Translations under genes and position numbers: made by a program
Source: Burkholderiales bacterium JOSHI_001
GTDB taxonomy: Bacteria; Pseudomonadota; Gammaproteobacteria; Burkholderiales; Burkholderiaceae_C
DNA length: 64,000 bases
Assembly (NCBI GenBank): GCA_000244995.1
Contig: CM001438.1
Location: 3,000,090-3,064,089, forward strand
Direction: 5' to 3'
Part shown: positions 34,238-44,300 of the stretch, piece by piece
Layout: each line of letters starts with the position of its first letter
Position numbering within the stretch: the stretch's first letter is position 1
Notes under the pieces: model-generated
What the model was told of the DNA's origin: nothing
The model's input: the letters and a program-made list of their open reading frames with translations, nothing else
The model's database searches: none

Positions 34238-35397
34238 TGCTGCAGTACCCAACCCACCCACGGCGCCAACCGTCCGTGATTGCCGCCATGGCGCTGGTCG
34301 CCAGCCTGGTCGCGTTGTCGCCCGCGCACGCCGCCCCCGGCGCTCACGGCCCAAACGGCGAGCACCTCGACGCACCGGGTGCCGCGGTCAACGCCTCGGG
34401 CCTCGCACGCCTGCCCGACGGCAGCGTCAACGTGCCCAAGATCGCGCAGCGCCGCATGGCCATCCGCACCGTGCTGGCGCCGGAATCCGAGGCCGCCGCC
34501 ACGGTCGAGCTACCCGGCCGCGTGGTCATGGACCCGAACGCCAGCGGCCGTGTGCAGGCGGTGCATGGGGGTCGCATCGAGCCCGGGCCCAAGGGACTGC
34601 CGGTCGCGGGCCAATCGGTGAAGCGCGGCGACGTGCTCGCCTACGTGCGCCACCACGCCGAGCCCTATGCGCTGGGCACGCAACAGGCTCAGCTGGCTGA
34701 ACTGCGGGCGCAGCGGCAACTGGCCGAGCAGCGTGTGCAACGCCTGGAAGGCCTCGAAGGCACGGTGCCGCGCAAGGAGATCGAGGCGGCGCGCACCGAG
34801 GCCAGCAGCCTGGCGGAGCGCGAGCGCAGCATCGGCACCAGCCTGTCGTCGCGTGAAGCGCTGACTGCACCGATCAGCGGCGTCATTGCGCGTGCCGATC
34901 TCGTCGTCGGCCAGGTCGTCGAACCGCGTGACGTGCTGTTCGAGGTGGTGGACCCGGCGCACATGCTGGTGGAGGCCACCACCGCCGACGCGGGCCTGGC
35001 CGCCCGTGTGGCCGGTGCCTCGCTGCAGGGTCAGCCCGAGGTGACGCTGCGACTGCTGGGCGCTTCGCGCTCGATGCGCGACGGGGTGCTGCCGATCACG
35101 TTCGCCGTCAATGCATCCAAGCCGGGCGCAGCCTTGCCACTGGCCATCGGCCAGCCGGTCACCGTCGTCGCGCAATCGAAGGAACGCATCAAGGGTGTGG
35201 TGCTGCCCGCGCAGGCCGTTGTGCGCAACCCGTCCAACGAGCCCATCGTCTGGATCAAGTCCGGCGCCGAGCGCTTCATCCCGCAGCCGGTGCAGTTTCG
35301 GCCGCTCGATGCGAACACGGTCGTGATCACCCAGGGCCTCAGCGCGGACAACCGCGTCGTGGTCCAGGGTGCACCGCTGATCGCGCAGATCCGCTGA
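34237..35397 (+). CDS. czcB: RND efflux periplasmic adaptor (membrane-fusion protein), CzcB-like
   Basis: A 386-residue adaptor with a signal peptide (to about residue 31, SPAHAAPG), the [13 protein letters not shown] segment, a lipoyl half-motif region ([20 protein letters not shown], about 110-130), a coiled-coil hairpin ([20 protein letters not shown], about 150-205) and beta-barrel/membrane-proximal domains. It joins pump and outer-membrane duct. ATG 34237 shares one base with the upstream stop and has GGGAGG in front. The lack of the long CzcB Cys/His N-terminal extension sets it apart from classical CzcB. Confidence 0.85.
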   Translation: MLQYPTHPRRQPSVIAAMALVASLVALSPAHAAPGAHGPNGEHLDAPGAAVNASGLARLPDGSVNVPKIAQRRMAIRTVLAPESEAAATVELPGRVVMDPNASGRVQAVHGGRIEPGPKGLPVAGQSVKRGDVLAYVRHHAEPYALGTQQAQLAELRAQRQLAEQRVQRLEGLEGTVPRKEIEAARTEASSLAERERSIGTSLSSREALTAPISGVIARADLVVGQVVEPRDVLFEVVDPAHMLVEATTADAGLAARVAGASLQGQPEVTLRLLGASRSMRDGVLPITFAVNASKPGAALPLAIGQPVTVVAQSKERIKGVVLPAQAVVRNPSNEPIVWIKSGAERFIPQPVQFRPLDANTVVITQGLSADNRVVVQGAPLIAQIR

Positions 35398-35410
35398 ACG
35401 GAGCCCCCTC

Positions 35411-38400
35411 ATGTTCAACTGGATCGTTCGCTACAGCCTGCACAACCGCTTGTTCGTGCTGGCGGTGGCGGCGCTGTTGATGGTCTACGGCGCGATGACG
35501 GCCTGGCGCACGCCGGTCGACGTCTTCCCCGACCTCAACAAGCCGCTGATCACTGTGCTCACCGAGGCCGGTGGCATGGCGCCGGAAGAGGTCGAGCAGC
35601 TCGTCACCTTCCCGCTGGAGACCGCGCTCAACGGCATGCCGGGCGTGACCCGAGTGCGCTCCACGTCGGGCGTGGGCCTGTCGCTTGTCTATGCCGAGTT
35701 CGACTGGGGCACCGACATCTACCGCAACCGACAGTTGGTGGCCGAGCGGCTGGCCGTGGTGCGCACGCAGATGCCCGGCGACATCACCCCAGTGATGGGC
35801 CCGGTGTCGTCGATCATGGGCGAAGTGATGCTGGTGGCCCTGCCCTTGGTTTCGGCTGACGTGCCCGGCGACGGCAAGTCGCCGGTCGCCACACCGATGC
35901 AGGCCCGCGAGTACGCCGACTTCGTGCTGCGCCCACGGCTGCTGTCGATACCCGGTGTCTCTCAGGTCATCCCGATCGGCGGCGAGGTACGGACCCTGCG
36001 CGTGGCACCGGACACGGCGCGCCTCGCGCAGTTCGGCGTCTCGCTCACGCAGGTAGAGCAAGCCTTGAAGGGCTACGCCGGCAACGCCGGTGGCGGCTTC
36101 ATCGACCTGAACAGCCGCGAGTACCTGATCCGACATCTCGGCCGAACCAACCGCGCTGAGGACCTGGCAGGCATCGCGGTGGCCTGGAAGGACGGCCGCG
36201 CCATCCTGCTGGAGCACGTGGCCAGCGTCTCCTTCGCCGCCGGCCTGAAGCGCGGGGACGCCGGCTACAACGGCCTGCCGGCCGTGGTGATCAGCATCCA
36301 GAAGCAGCCCGATGCCGACACCGTCAAGCTCACCGCGCAGATCGAGACGGCACTTTCCGAGCTGAAGCAGGGCCTGCCCAAGGGCCTGGCCGAACCCCGT
36401 GTGTTGTTCCGCCAGGCCGACTTCATCAAGGCCTCGATCGGCAACGTGGCCGAGGCCCTGCGCGACGGCGCCATCATGGTGGCCATCGTGCTTTTCGCCT
36501 TCCTGCTGTCGGTGCGCACGACGGTGATCTCGCTGGTCGCCATCCCGCTCTCTCTCGCAGTCACCGCCCTGGTCTTCCAGTGGCTGGGCCAATCGATCAA
36601 CGTGATGACGCTGGGCGGCCTGGCCATCGCGATCGGCGAGCTGGTCGACGACGCGGTGGTGGACGTGGAGAACATCCTGCGGCGCCTGAAACAGAACCGA
36701 GCCGCCGGCAACCCGCGCTCGGTTCTCGAAGTCGTACGCAGCGCCAGCGTCGAAGTGCGCTCGGGCATCGTCTATGCGACCGTCATCGTCGTGCTGGTCT
36801 TCGTGCCGCTGTTCGCGCTGCCAGGCATCGAGGGGCGCCTCTTCACGCCGCTGGGCATTGCCTACATCGTGTCGATCCTGGCGTCCATGCTCGTGTCCAT
36901 GACGGTCACGCCGGTCATGTGCTACTACATGCTGCCGACGATGAAGCGCATGGATCATGGCGACAGCCCGCTGGTGGCGTGGCTCAAGCGCCAAGACACG
37001 AAGCTGCTGAGCTGGTCCTTCGGCCAAGCGAAGCTACTGATCGCGCTGGCCGTGCTGGCGGTGGCCGGCGCCGCGGCGACGGTGCCTTTCTTTCCCCGCG
37101 CCTTCCTGCCGGCCTTCAACGAAGGTTCGCTGGTGCTGGGCGTGGTGATGCAGCCGGGCACCTCGCTGGCCGAGGCCAACCGCATCGGCGCGGTCGCCGA
37201 GACGTTGATCCGCCAGGTGCCCGAGGTCACGCAGGTGGGCCGCCGCACCGGCCGCGCCGAACTCGACGAACACGCCGAAGGTGTGCACTCGGCCGAGATC
37301 GACGTGGACTTGAAGCGAAGCGAGCGGGACCGCGAGGCGATCATGGCCGACATCCGCGATCGGCTCTCGTCGCTGCCGGCGCAGGCCACCATCGGCCAGC
37401 CCATCAGCCACCGACTTGACCACCTGCTGTCGGGCGTGCGGGCACAGATCGCGGTGAAGATCTTCGGCGACGACACCGACACGTTGCGTGGCCTGGCCGA
37501 GCAGATGCGCGGCCAGCTCGCCGCGGTGCCGGGGCTGGTCGACCTCACGGTCGAGAAGCAGGTGCTGATCCCGCAGATCACCGTTCGCCTCGACCACCGC
37601 AAGGCCGCGCAGATGGGCCTGTCGCCGGGCGAAGCGATCCGCGTGCTGCAGGCACTGACCGACGGCGCGCACGGTGCGGACATCGTCGACGGCCCGCGCC
37701 GCTACGAACTGGTGCTGCGCCTGCCGGACAACCAGCGCAGCCCGCAGGACCTGGCGCGCACGCTCATCGACACGCCGGCCGGCCGCGTGCCCGTGTCGAG
37801 CATCGCCACGGTAAAGGAGACCGACGGACCGAACCAGATCGGCCGCGAGAACGGCCGCCGCCGCATCATCGTCTACGCCAACACCGATGGCGGCGACATG
37901 GGGCGCGTCGTCAAGGACATCCGCGGCATCATCGCCAAGACGCCCTTGCCACCTGGCAACTTCATCAGCCTCGAAGGCCAGTTCCAGGCCCAGGAGCAGG
38001 CCACGCGCCTGATCGCCGGCCTGTCCGTGGTGTCGCTGGCAATGATGTTCCTGGTGCTGTACTCGCGCTACCAGTCGGTGGTGCTGGCCGGCATCGTCAT
38101 GGCCAACATCCCGCTGGCACTGATCGGCTCGGTGGCGGCAATGTGGATCGCGGGCGTGAGCCTGTCGGTGGCATCGATGGTGGGCTTCATCACGCTGGCC
38201 GGCATCGCCACGCGCAACGGCATCCTGAAGATCAGCCACTACATCAACCTGTGCAAGTTCGAGGGCGAGCGCTTCTCGCAGTCGATGATCGTGCGCGGCT
38301 CGCTGGAGCGCTTGACGCCGGTGCTGATGACGGCGCTGGTGGCGGCCTTCGCGCTGACGCCGCTGCTGCTGGCCGCCGACGCGCCGGGCAAGGAGATCCT

Positions 38401-38569
38401 GCACCCGGTGGCAGTGGTGATCTTCGGCGGGCTGGTCAGCTCGACGCTGCTCGACACGTTGCTCACGCCGGTGCTCTTCTGGCTGTTCGGCGAGAAGGCC
38501 ACCCATCGGTTGACGAAGCCTGAGCCTGACGCGCCCCAAGGCGCTGCGGGTGCCCAAGAAGCCTATTGA
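35411..38569 (+). CDS. czcA: Heavy-metal-type RND efflux pump (HME-RND), CzcA/CusA-like
   Basis: A 1052-residue inner-membrane proton-driven pump with the twelve-helix, two-loop RND plan; it starts [20 protein letters not shown]. The fourth-helix motif near residues 403-420 reads [20 protein letters not shown], with the Asp/Glu residues needed for proton coupling. It differs from the DFGxxxDGAxxxVEN of classical CzcA, so it belongs to another heavy-metal subgroup. A zinc/cobalt/cadmium substrate must not be assumed; nickel or another cation is possible. It is cotranscribed with the upstream adaptor (13 bases) and probably with the 123-aa protein behind it. Confidence 0.88.
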   Translation: MFNWIVRYSLHNRLFVLAVAALLMVYGAMTAWRTPVDVFPDLNKPLITVLTEAGGMAPEEVEQLVTFPLETALNGMPGVTRVRSTSGVGLSLVYAEFDWGTDIYRNRQLVAERLAVVRTQMPGDITPVMGPVSSIMGEVMLVALPLVSADVPGDGKSPVATPMQAREYADFVLRPRLLSIPGVSQVIPIGGEVRTLRVAPDTARLAQFGVSLTQVEQALKGYAGNAGGGFIDLNSREYLIRHLGRTNRAEDLAGIAVAWKDGRAILLEHVASVSFAAGLKRGDAGYNGLPAVVISIQKQPDADTVKLTAQIETALSELKQGLPKGLAEPRVLFRQADFIKASIGNVAEALRDGAIMVAIVLFAFLLSVRTTVISLVAIPLSLAVTALVFQWLGQSINVMTLGGLAIAIGELVDDAVVDVENILRRLKQNRAAGNPRSVLEVVRSASVEVRSGIVYATVIVVLVFVPLFALPGIEGRLFTPLGIAYIVSILASMLVSMTVTPVMCYYMLPTMKRMDHGDSPLVAWLKRQDTKLLSWSFGQAKLLIALAVLAVAGAAATVPFFPRAFLPAFNEGSLVLGVVMQPGTSLAEANRIGAVAETLIRQVPEVTQVGRRTGRAELDEHAEGVHSAEIDVDLKRSERDREAIMADIRDRLSSLPAQATIGQPISHRLDHLLSGVRAQIAVKIFGDDTDTLRGLAEQMRGQLAAVPGLVDLTVEKQVLIPQITVRLDHRKAAQMGLSPGEAIRVLQALTDGAHGADIVDGPRRYELVLRLPDNQRSPQDLARTLIDTPAGRVPVSSIATVKETDGPNQIGRENGRRRIIVYANTDGGDMGRVVKDIRGIIAKTPLPPGNFISLEGQFQAQEQATRLIAGLSVVSLAMMFLVLYSRYQSVVLAGIVMANIPLALIGSVAAMWIAGVSLSVASMVGFITLAGIATRNGILKISHYINLCKFEGERFSQSMIVRGSLERLTPVLMTALVAAFALTPLLLAADAPGKEILHPVAVVIFGGLVSSTLLDTLLTPVLFWLFGEKATHRLTKPEPDAPQGAAGAQEAY

Positions 38570-38633
38570 GTTGAAATCAGGCCTGGCGGCGCCGCCTGTT
38601 CCAGTGCGCCGCACCTCGAAGGAGTTCACAGAG

Positions 38634-39005
38634 ATGAAGATCAAGCTGTTGGCCGCTGTCGTGCTGGGCTTGTCGGCACTGTCATTCAATGCCATCGCCC
38701 ACGGAGGCGCCAAGGCCAAGCACGGTGGCGTCGTCGCCACAGCCAGTGACCTGGGCTTCGAGTTGGTCGGCACGCCCACCGGGGCTGCGATCTATATCGA
38801 GGATCACGGCAAGCCCATGGCTCCGACCGGCATGAGCGGCAAGTTGACCGTGCTCAGCGGCGCCGAGAAGTCCGAGGCGGAACTGGTCGTTGCGGGAGAC
38901 AAGCTCGAAGCGAGAGGCGTGAAGCTGGCGGCCGGAGCAAAGGTCGTCGCCGCGCTTTCGACGTCGGCCAAGAAGGCCATCACCGTGCGCTTCACGGTCA
39001 AGTAG
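38634..39005 (+). CDS. Small periplasmic protein linked to metal RND pump
   Basis: A 123-residue exported protein: signal peptide 1-22 (LAAVVLGLSALSFNAIA), directly followed by HGGAKAKHGGVVA, then a small beta-rich domain (FELVGTPTGAAIYIEDHGKP) and a Lys-rich end. The N-terminal His/Gly segment resembles those of the other periplasmic proteins of this operon. GGAG lies nine bases before the ATG and the pump gene ends 64 bases upstream. A periplasmic metal chaperone role is likely but not proven. Confidence 0.72.
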   Translation: MKIKLLAAVVLGLSALSFNAIAHGGAKAKHGGVVATASDLGFELVGTPTGAAIYIEDHGKPMAPTGMSGKLTVLSGAEKSEAELVVAGDKLEARGVKLAAGAKVVAALSTSAKKAITVRFTVK

Positions 39006-39009
39006 CCCC

Positions 39010-40062
39010 GTGTCTGCGGCTCCAGCCCTGCCCGCACTGCGCGGCGGTCTGCTCGCGCTGCTGGCTGCGGCGCAGTTCGGGGTCAGCACGCCACTGGTGC
39101 AGCAGTTTGGTGTGGGCCTCGGGGTCTTCACCACGGCGGCGCTGCTCTACGCCGGGGCGGCCGCCGTCGGCTTGCTGTCGCGCCAGCGGATCGATCGGGA
39201 GGCACGCCTGCAGCGTGCCGACCTGCCGCGGCTGATCGCGATGGCGGGCTTCGGCGCCGTCGTCGGCCCGGTTGCTCTGGCCTGGGGGCTGCAGAACACC
39301 AGTGGTACCAGTGCGTCGCTGATGCTGACGCTTGAGGCGCTGTTCACAGCGATCCTGGCCTGGCGCCTGTACCGCGAGACCATGGACGGCCGCGTCTGGA
39401 CGGCGATGGCCCTGCTGCTCGCCGGCGGCATGGTGCTGGTGCTGGACCAGGGGCGCACCAGCGGCGCGCAGTTGTGGGGCCTGCTGGCCGTGCTGTTGGC
39501 CACGGCGGCATGGGGCGTGGACAACACGCTGTCGCGCGCGCTGGCCGAGCGCGACCCCGGGCAGGTGGTGATGGCCAAGGCGTTGCTGGGCGCCACGGCC
39601 ACCAGCGCCCTGGCTGTGGCCTTTGGGGAGCCGCTGCCGTCGGCACTGGCAGCGTTGGCCCTGTTCGCCATCGGCGCCACGGGCTACGGTCTGAGCCTGC
39701 GCTTCTACCTGTTGGCGCAACGGGCTTTCGGCGCGGCCCGCACGGGTTCGGTGTTTGCCTTTGCGCCATTCATCGGCGCAGCGGTTGCGGTCGCGCTGGG
39801 TGATCGCTCAGCCAGCGGCCTGATGGCGCTGGGCAGCGTGCTGATGCTGGCCGGCGTGGTGCTGCACCTGGCCGAGTCCCATGGTCACGACCATGAGCAC
39901 GAGGCGCTGGAGCACGAACATGCGCACCGCCACGACGACGGGCATCACGACCACACCCACGACCCCATGCCGACAGGTGAGCACAGCCACGCTCATCGAC
40001 ACCTGCCGCTACGCCACGCGCACGCCCACGTGCCCGATGCGCACCACGCGCACCGACACTGA
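39010..40062 (+). CDS. EamA/DMT-family permease with His-rich tail (copy 2)
   Basis: A 350-residue paralogue of the protein at 22250, starting at GTG 39010 four bases after the previous stop. The ten-helix EamA part is closely similar (shared GLSLRFYLLAQRAFGAARTG and AWGVDNTLSR) and the ~60-residue tail is again His-rich (EHEHAHRHDDGHHDHTHD, ending DAHHAHRH). Being the last gene of the RND efflux operon, it likely takes part in metal homeostasis. The duplication of the whole permease-plus-tail unit within one accessory region is notable. Confidence 0.82.
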   Translation: MSAAPALPALRGGLLALLAAAQFGVSTPLVQQFGVGLGVFTTAALLYAGAAAVGLLSRQRIDREARLQRADLPRLIAMAGFGAVVGPVALAWGLQNTSGTSASLMLTLEALFTAILAWRLYRETMDGRVWTAMALLLAGGMVLVLDQGRTSGAQLWGLLAVLLATAAWGVDNTLSRALAERDPGQVVMAKALLGATATSALAVAFGEPLPSALAALALFAIGATGYGLSLRFYLLAQRAFGAARTGSVFAFAPFIGAAVAVALGDRSASGLMALGSVLMLAGVVLHLAESHGHDHEHEALEHEHAHRHDDGHHDHTHDPMPTGEHSHAHRHLPLRHAHAHVPDAHHAHRH

Positions 40063-40080
40063 GACTCACCCCGAATGCGG

Positions 40081-41109
40081 TCAGTCCATGCCGATGCGTC
40101 GTCGAACCGCCTCGACCAGGGGCACGATCGATGACGGAGGAAACGGCGACACGCTGCTGACGTTGATCTCGCACAGCACATAGCGCTGCGTGCCGTCGGC
40201 CTCTGGCTCGCCCAGCATGAAGTCGCAGTCCCACAGCAGCGGAAGCTGTTCGTGCGCCAGGCCGACACGTTCACGCAGCAGCGTGATCCAGGTCGACTCC
40301 AGTCGCTGCTTCAAGTCCTGGACGTCGGGCAGTTCCGGACCGTGGTACAGCCGCGGCCCCGGCGTCGGCGCATCGGGGTGCAGCGCGTTCACGGCCTGCA
40401 GGCCGAAGCCGGTCACGCGGTCCTCGACCAGGTAGGCGCGCACCATGCCTTCGGGCAAGCGCGGCTGCCAGGCCTGATCGATCATGTGGCCGCCACCGGC
40501 CGGCTCGAAGTAAGGCGCCAGCGTCTCCTTCAGTGCCGCCATGTCCATGCGCTGCGGCGTGCTGCCGCGCTGGGCGTGTTGCACGACCAGCGCGCCTGCG
40601 CCTGACGCTTCGACGCGCCACACGCCGATGCCGCTGTGGCCCCGGTGCTGCTTGAGCACGCGCGCGCCATGCCGCAGGCGCTGCGGCAGTTCGGACGCCA
40701 ACTGCACCATGCTGTCGATGCGGTGCACGTCGCTGCCGAAAGGCAGGTCGCGGGTGTCGATGAGAACGTCCTTGGTGCCCAGTCGCTGGATGGCGTCTGG
40801 GTGCGCGCTGACGACCACACCCGTCTGCGCCACGTCGCGCAGCAGGGCATCGAGCCGGTCACGGCGACGGCCATCCTCGATCGGGTTGCACCACACCAGC
40901 ACCGCTTGCATTCGGCTCAATTGGGCCGTCACCTCGTCGGCGAAGTCATCGTGGTAGACCGCCGGCTCCGCATCGACGCCGGCGGCGGCAAGGGCTTCGA
41001 ACAGCGCCGCAAAACGGCTTGCAGCCGGGTCGGCGTGATCGCGGGCAATCCTGTCGCCGGGATACAGCAGTGCAATCCTGTTGTTCGGCTCGTCGGTCAT
41101 GGCATCCAT
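40081..41109 (-). CDS. ATP-grasp-like protein, Cj0069 family
   Basis: A 342-residue protein (or 339 from ATG 41100). It begins with NNRIALLYPGDRIARD and has GTKDVLIDTRDLPFGSD, KQHRGHSGIGVWRV (a Gly-rich ATP-grasp loop, about 155-168) and a C-terminal LLWDCDFMLGEPEADG...YVLCEINVSSVSPFPPSS, where Asp and Glu-x-Asn are in the metal/ATP positions of the ATP-grasp fold. Such proteins ligate a carboxylate to an amine or thiol; the substrate is unknown. It is convergent with the His-tailed permease and begins right at the stop of a gene remnant. Confidence 0.75.
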   Translation of the reverse strand: MDAMTDEPNNRIALLYPGDRIARDHADPAASRFAALFEALAAAGVDAEPAVYHDDFADEVTAQLSRMQAVLVWCNPIEDGRRRDRLDALLRDVAQTGVVVSAHPDAIQRLGTKDVLIDTRDLPFGSDVHRIDSMVQLASELPQRLRHGARVLKQHRGHSGIGVWRVEASGAGALVVQHAQRGSTPQRMDMAALKETLAPYFEPAGGGHMIDQAWQPRLPEGMVRAYLVEDRVTGFGLQAVNALHPDAPTPGPRLYHGPELPDVQDLKQRLESTWITLLRERVGLAHEQLPLLWDCDFMLGEPEADGTQRYVLCEINVSSVSPFPPSSIVPLVEAVRRRIGMD

Positions 41110-41247
41110 TCACACTCCTTCAACGCGGCAGGGCGGTAACCAGGTCGCTGCCAACCCGATGGAAACACAGGCTCCGACCAGCGCAATGAAATCAACCTTG
41201 AACCGGACGGTGAGCACCGCCGCAGCGAGTGCGATGCCATCCGGCCG
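41110..41247 (-). pseudogene. C-terminal remnant of a membrane transporter (possibly a chromate transporter)
   Basis: An open stretch of 45 codons ending in TGA at 41110-41112, which abuts the ATG of the ATP-grasp gene. It reads PDGIALAAAVLTVRFKVDFI then ALVGACVSIGLAATWLPP: two hydrophobic helices around a basic RFKVD turn, like the end of a CHR-type transporter. An in-frame stop lies directly upstream (41248-41250) and nothing transporter-like is seen further upstream, so the rest of the gene has been lost. The similarity to ChrA is my judgement from pattern only. Confidence 0.4.
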
Positions 41248-41250
41248 CTA

Positions 41251-41948
41251 ACCCAGGCGCCAGCCGAAGACCTGGAACCAGCCGGGGAGACGCTCCGGCC
41301 GCGAGAAGCGCCCGGGCCTCGTCGACGAGAGTACGCCCGTTGCGAACGTCGACATGCGGGTCCGCTTCGAGTTGCTGTTGCTGATTGGCCCCACGGGTCC
41401 CTGCGCTCCTCCGCCAAAGCAGCGGGAAGGTCGATCCCCAGACCTTGATCTGTACATGATCATTACTTGCGTGTGTGCGTCCAACGCCACCGCTACTTGC
41501 TCCGAGTAGATCCGACCAAGCGTTGGACGCGGCCTGCCGACAGAGCAGGCAGAGTACGGTCTTTATGAATGTCCGCAGGTTGGCAGCCAAACGAATGACG
41601 GCTCCTGTTAAGGCTTGCGTGACACCTGCCCTCCCGCGCAGGCAGTGGCGCTACCCCAGTGCGTCCGGGCAGGTGTTGCGTAAGCTTCGAGGGAGGAAAC
41701 CGCGGCGAACGCCACGGTGGTCGTTGAGCGCCGCGGCTATGGCGATTGAGTGGCGCTGGTGCTGCGATCTGGCTGCGCGCGGCGCCTCCTGAAGACCACG
41801 CCGACGAACACGGATCGCCTGCGACGCGCCACTGCGTCGTGGCAGTGAGCGGCGGCGCAGCGTTCAGGTGCGGTCAACGCGGAATGCACGCAGTGACCCA
41901 CCTGACGCCATGGTCGGCGCCGAGTTGGTCGATGGTGATCGCGCGTCA
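41251..41948. other. Non-coding stretch left of the IS91-type transposase
   Basis: About 700 bases without a believable gene. It probably contains the left (transposase 3') end of the IS91-type element and the scar where a transporter gene was truncated. I could not place the exact insertion point or an oriIS-like hairpin here. Confidence 0.5.
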
Positions 41949-43130
41949 TCATGATGCTGGCGGCGCCCGGATCGAGCAGCCGCGCAGGAAGACCTGCAGC
42001 ACCACCATGGCGTGGCCGCAGTGCGCACACACGAAGGTCGGCGCCGGTGCAGTTGACGCATCGTCTGCCGGCGCGGCGCACGCGGGCGGAGGCACCAGCA
42101 ACAACTCGCGCGCGAGCGCCAGGTTGTCGCGCCGGTTGCTGTTGGCCAGTAGCCCGTAGTGCCGGATCCGGTGGAAGCCGCCCGGCAGGACATGCAGCAG
42201 GAAGCGGCGCATGAACTCCTGCGGGCTCAGCGTCATTGCCTTGTGGCGCGTCTGGCCCTTGGCCCGATAGTCCTTCCAGCGGAAGGTGACGCCGCGCTCG
42301 TCCATCGCGAGCAGCCGGCTGTTGGAGATGGCCACGCGGTGCGTGTAGCGCGACAGGTAGGCCAGCACCGCCTGCGGTCCCGCGAACGGGCGCTTGGCAT
42401 AGACCACCCACTCGCACTTGCGCAGCGGCGCGAGCCACGCCTTGAAGGCCGCCGGCTCGGCCAGCGCCGTGTGTTCGCCGAAGAACCTGAGCGCGCCGCT
42501 GTCGTGCAGCCGCTGTAGTTCCTCCAGAAAGCGGCGCCTGAACAGCCGAGACAGCACGCGCACCGACAGGAAGAATCCCGGCCGGCAGGCGATCCAGCGC
42601 GTGCCGTCGGGCGCCAACCCGCCACCCGGCACGATGCCATGCACGTGCGGGTGGTGGGTCAACGCCGAGCCCCAGGTATGCAACACCAGCGTGGCACCGA
42701 TGCTCGCGCCCAGGTGCTTGGGATCGGCCGCGATCCGCAGCAGCGTCTCCGCGGCGATGTCGAACAGCAGGCCGTACAGCGTCGCCTTGTTCTGGTACGC
42801 GATGTCGGCGATCGGCGCCGGCAACGTGAAGACCACGTGGTAGTACTCCACCGGCAGCAGATCGGCCTGGCGCGCGTCCAGCCAGCGCTTGGCGGCACTG
42901 CTCTGGCACTTCGGACAGTGCCGGTTGCGGCACGAGTTGAAGGAGACCTGGTCCAGGCCGCAGCCGTCGCAGCGCAGGACATGGCCGCCCAGTGCCGCCG
43001 TGCGGCACTGGGTGATGGCCGACATCACCTTGAGCTGAGCCAGGCTCAGGTGACCGCGCTGGGCCTCATGCCAGGCGGGTCCGTGGGCACGGAAGATGTC
43101 GGCGACCTCCAGGGCAGGTCGCCCGCGCAC
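41949..43130 (-). CDS. IS91-family HUH transposase
   Basis: A 393-residue single-strand transposase starting at GTG 43130. The N-terminal zinc-binding part (CDGCGLDQVSFNSCRNRHCP, about 52-71, then KCQ) is followed by the metal-binding HUH motif in HHPHVHGIVPGG (about 158-169), then the Tyr-containing AYLSRYTHRVAISNSRLL near residues 263-280, where the catalytic Tyr lies. A C-terminal CAHCGHAMVV knuckle closes the protein. The reading frame is intact and full-length, so it could be active. Confidence 0.92.
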   Translation of the reverse strand: MRGRPALEVADIFRAHGPAWHEAQRGHLSLAQLKVMSAITQCRTAALGGHVLRCDGCGLDQVSFNSCRNRHCPKCQSSAAKRWLDARQADLLPVEYYHVVFTLPAPIADIAYQNKATLYGLLFDIAAETLLRIAADPKHLGASIGATLVLHTWGSALTHHPHVHGIVPGGGLAPDGTRWIACRPGFFLSVRVLSRLFRRRFLEELQRLHDSGALRFFGEHTALAEPAAFKAWLAPLRKCEWVVYAKRPFAGPQAVLAYLSRYTHRVAISNSRLLAMDERGVTFRWKDYRAKGQTRHKAMTLSPQEFMRRFLLHVLPGGFHRIRHYGLLANSNRRDNLALARELLLVPPPACAAPADDASTAPAPTFVCAHCGHAMVVLQVFLRGCSIRAPPAS

Positions 43131-43142
43131 GGTGGCGTGCTG

Positions 43143-44078
43143 CTACGGGGCTGGCGGCTGCGGTGCAGGCTCGGGAACAGGTTCGCCTGCGGCCCTGTCG
43201 GACGTGTGATCCAGCGGGCTGATGACCCGGCGCAGCAGGTCAGTGGCCACTGCGGCGTACAAGCTCGTGGTGTCCAGCCGCTTGTGGCCCAGCAGCACCT
43301 GGATGATGCGGATGTCGACCCTCTGCTCCAGCAGATGGGTGGCGAAGGCATGGCGCAGGCCGTGCGGCGTGATCCGCTTGTCGATGCCGGCGGTGGCCGC
43401 AGCCAGGTGCACGGCGCGGTTGAGTTGGCGCGCGGTCACGTGGTCGGTGGGGTCCAGGCCCGGGAAGAGCCAACCACCGTGGCGGATCTTGCCTTGGGCG
43501 TGACCAAGCCTCCACCAGGCGCGCAGACGCTCCAGCAGCACCGGGCTGAGCATGGCGTAGCGATCCTTGCGGCCCTTGCCCTGCTCCACGCGCAGGGTCA
43601 TGCGCTCGCCGTCGATGTCGCCGACCTTCAGCGAGACCACCTCGCTGACGCGCAGGCCTGCGCCGTAGGCCACCGACATGGCGGCCTGGTGCTTGAGGTT
43701 GGGGGCGGCGGCGATGAGGCGGCCGACTTCCTCGGGGCTCAGGATCACAGGCAGCTTGCGCGGCACGGCCACGTGCGTCATCTTGAGCATGACCTCGGGC
43801 CGGCCCAGCGTGATGTCGAAGAAGAACTTCAGCCCGGTGATGGTGGCGTTGATGGTGACCGGGCCGGTGCCGGTGTCCACCAGGTGCAACTGGAAACGGC
43901 GCAGGTCCTCGGGCGTGGCGGTGTGCGGCGATCGACCAAGGAACGTGTAGAGCTTGCGCACGGCCCGGATGTAGCCCTCCTGCGTATGCTCGGCGAACTG
44001 GCGCATGCGCATGTCGTCGAGCATGCGCTGGCGCAGTGGTGAGACGGTGGCCGGTGGGGTCGGGGTGGGGACGTCCAT
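43143..44078 (-). CDS. Tyrosine recombinase (phage integrase family) of the IS91-type element
   Basis: A 311-residue recombinase with an N-terminal SAM-like core-binding domain (about 20-100; TQEGYIRAVRKLYTFLGRSP) and a C-terminal catalytic domain. Arg of GAGLRVSEVVSLKVGD, the HGLRHAFATHLLE box, LLGHKRLDTTS and the nucleophile Tyr in TTSLYAAV are all present. The start at 44078 is the first ATG in front of the conserved domain. It lies 12 bases upstream of the HUH transposase and is its partner gene rather than an island integrase. Confidence 0.9.
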   Translation of the reverse strand: MDVPTPTPPATVSPLRQRMLDDMRMRQFAEHTQEGYIRAVRKLYTFLGRSPHTATPEDLRRFQLHLVDTGTGPVTINATITGLKFFFDITLGRPEVMLKMTHVAVPRKLPVILSPEEVGRLIAAAPNLKHQAAMSVAYGAGLRVSEVVSLKVGDIDGERMTLRVEQGKGRKDRYAMLSPVLLERLRAWWRLGHAQGKIRHGGWLFPGLDPTDHVTARQLNRAVHLAAATAGIDKRITPHGLRHAFATHLLEQRVDIRIIQVLLGHKRLDTTSLYAAVATDLLRRVISPLDHTSDRAAGEPVPEPAPQPPAP

Positions 44079-44300
44079 GATCCTGCTCCTGTCGGTGACC
44101 GAGGCGGATTGCCTCGGTCGCCAACATCGCAGAGTCACGGGTGCGGCGAACCGCCACCAGCGTCGCCGAAGCGCCTACCGCGCGAGCGGTTTAGTCCGTT
44201 GGCCGAGTCGAGCCGGCGAGCGGTCCGGACTCTTCGTCGCAAACCTGTCGTTCGAGGTCTCGACGCTTCCGAAGTTTGGGGCGCTGGGCGACCGACCACT

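Noticed and set aside
35339-38779. Two long minus-strand frames opposite the RND adaptor and pump
   Set aside because: Low-complexity reverse translations of the pump gene; no start signals or motifs.
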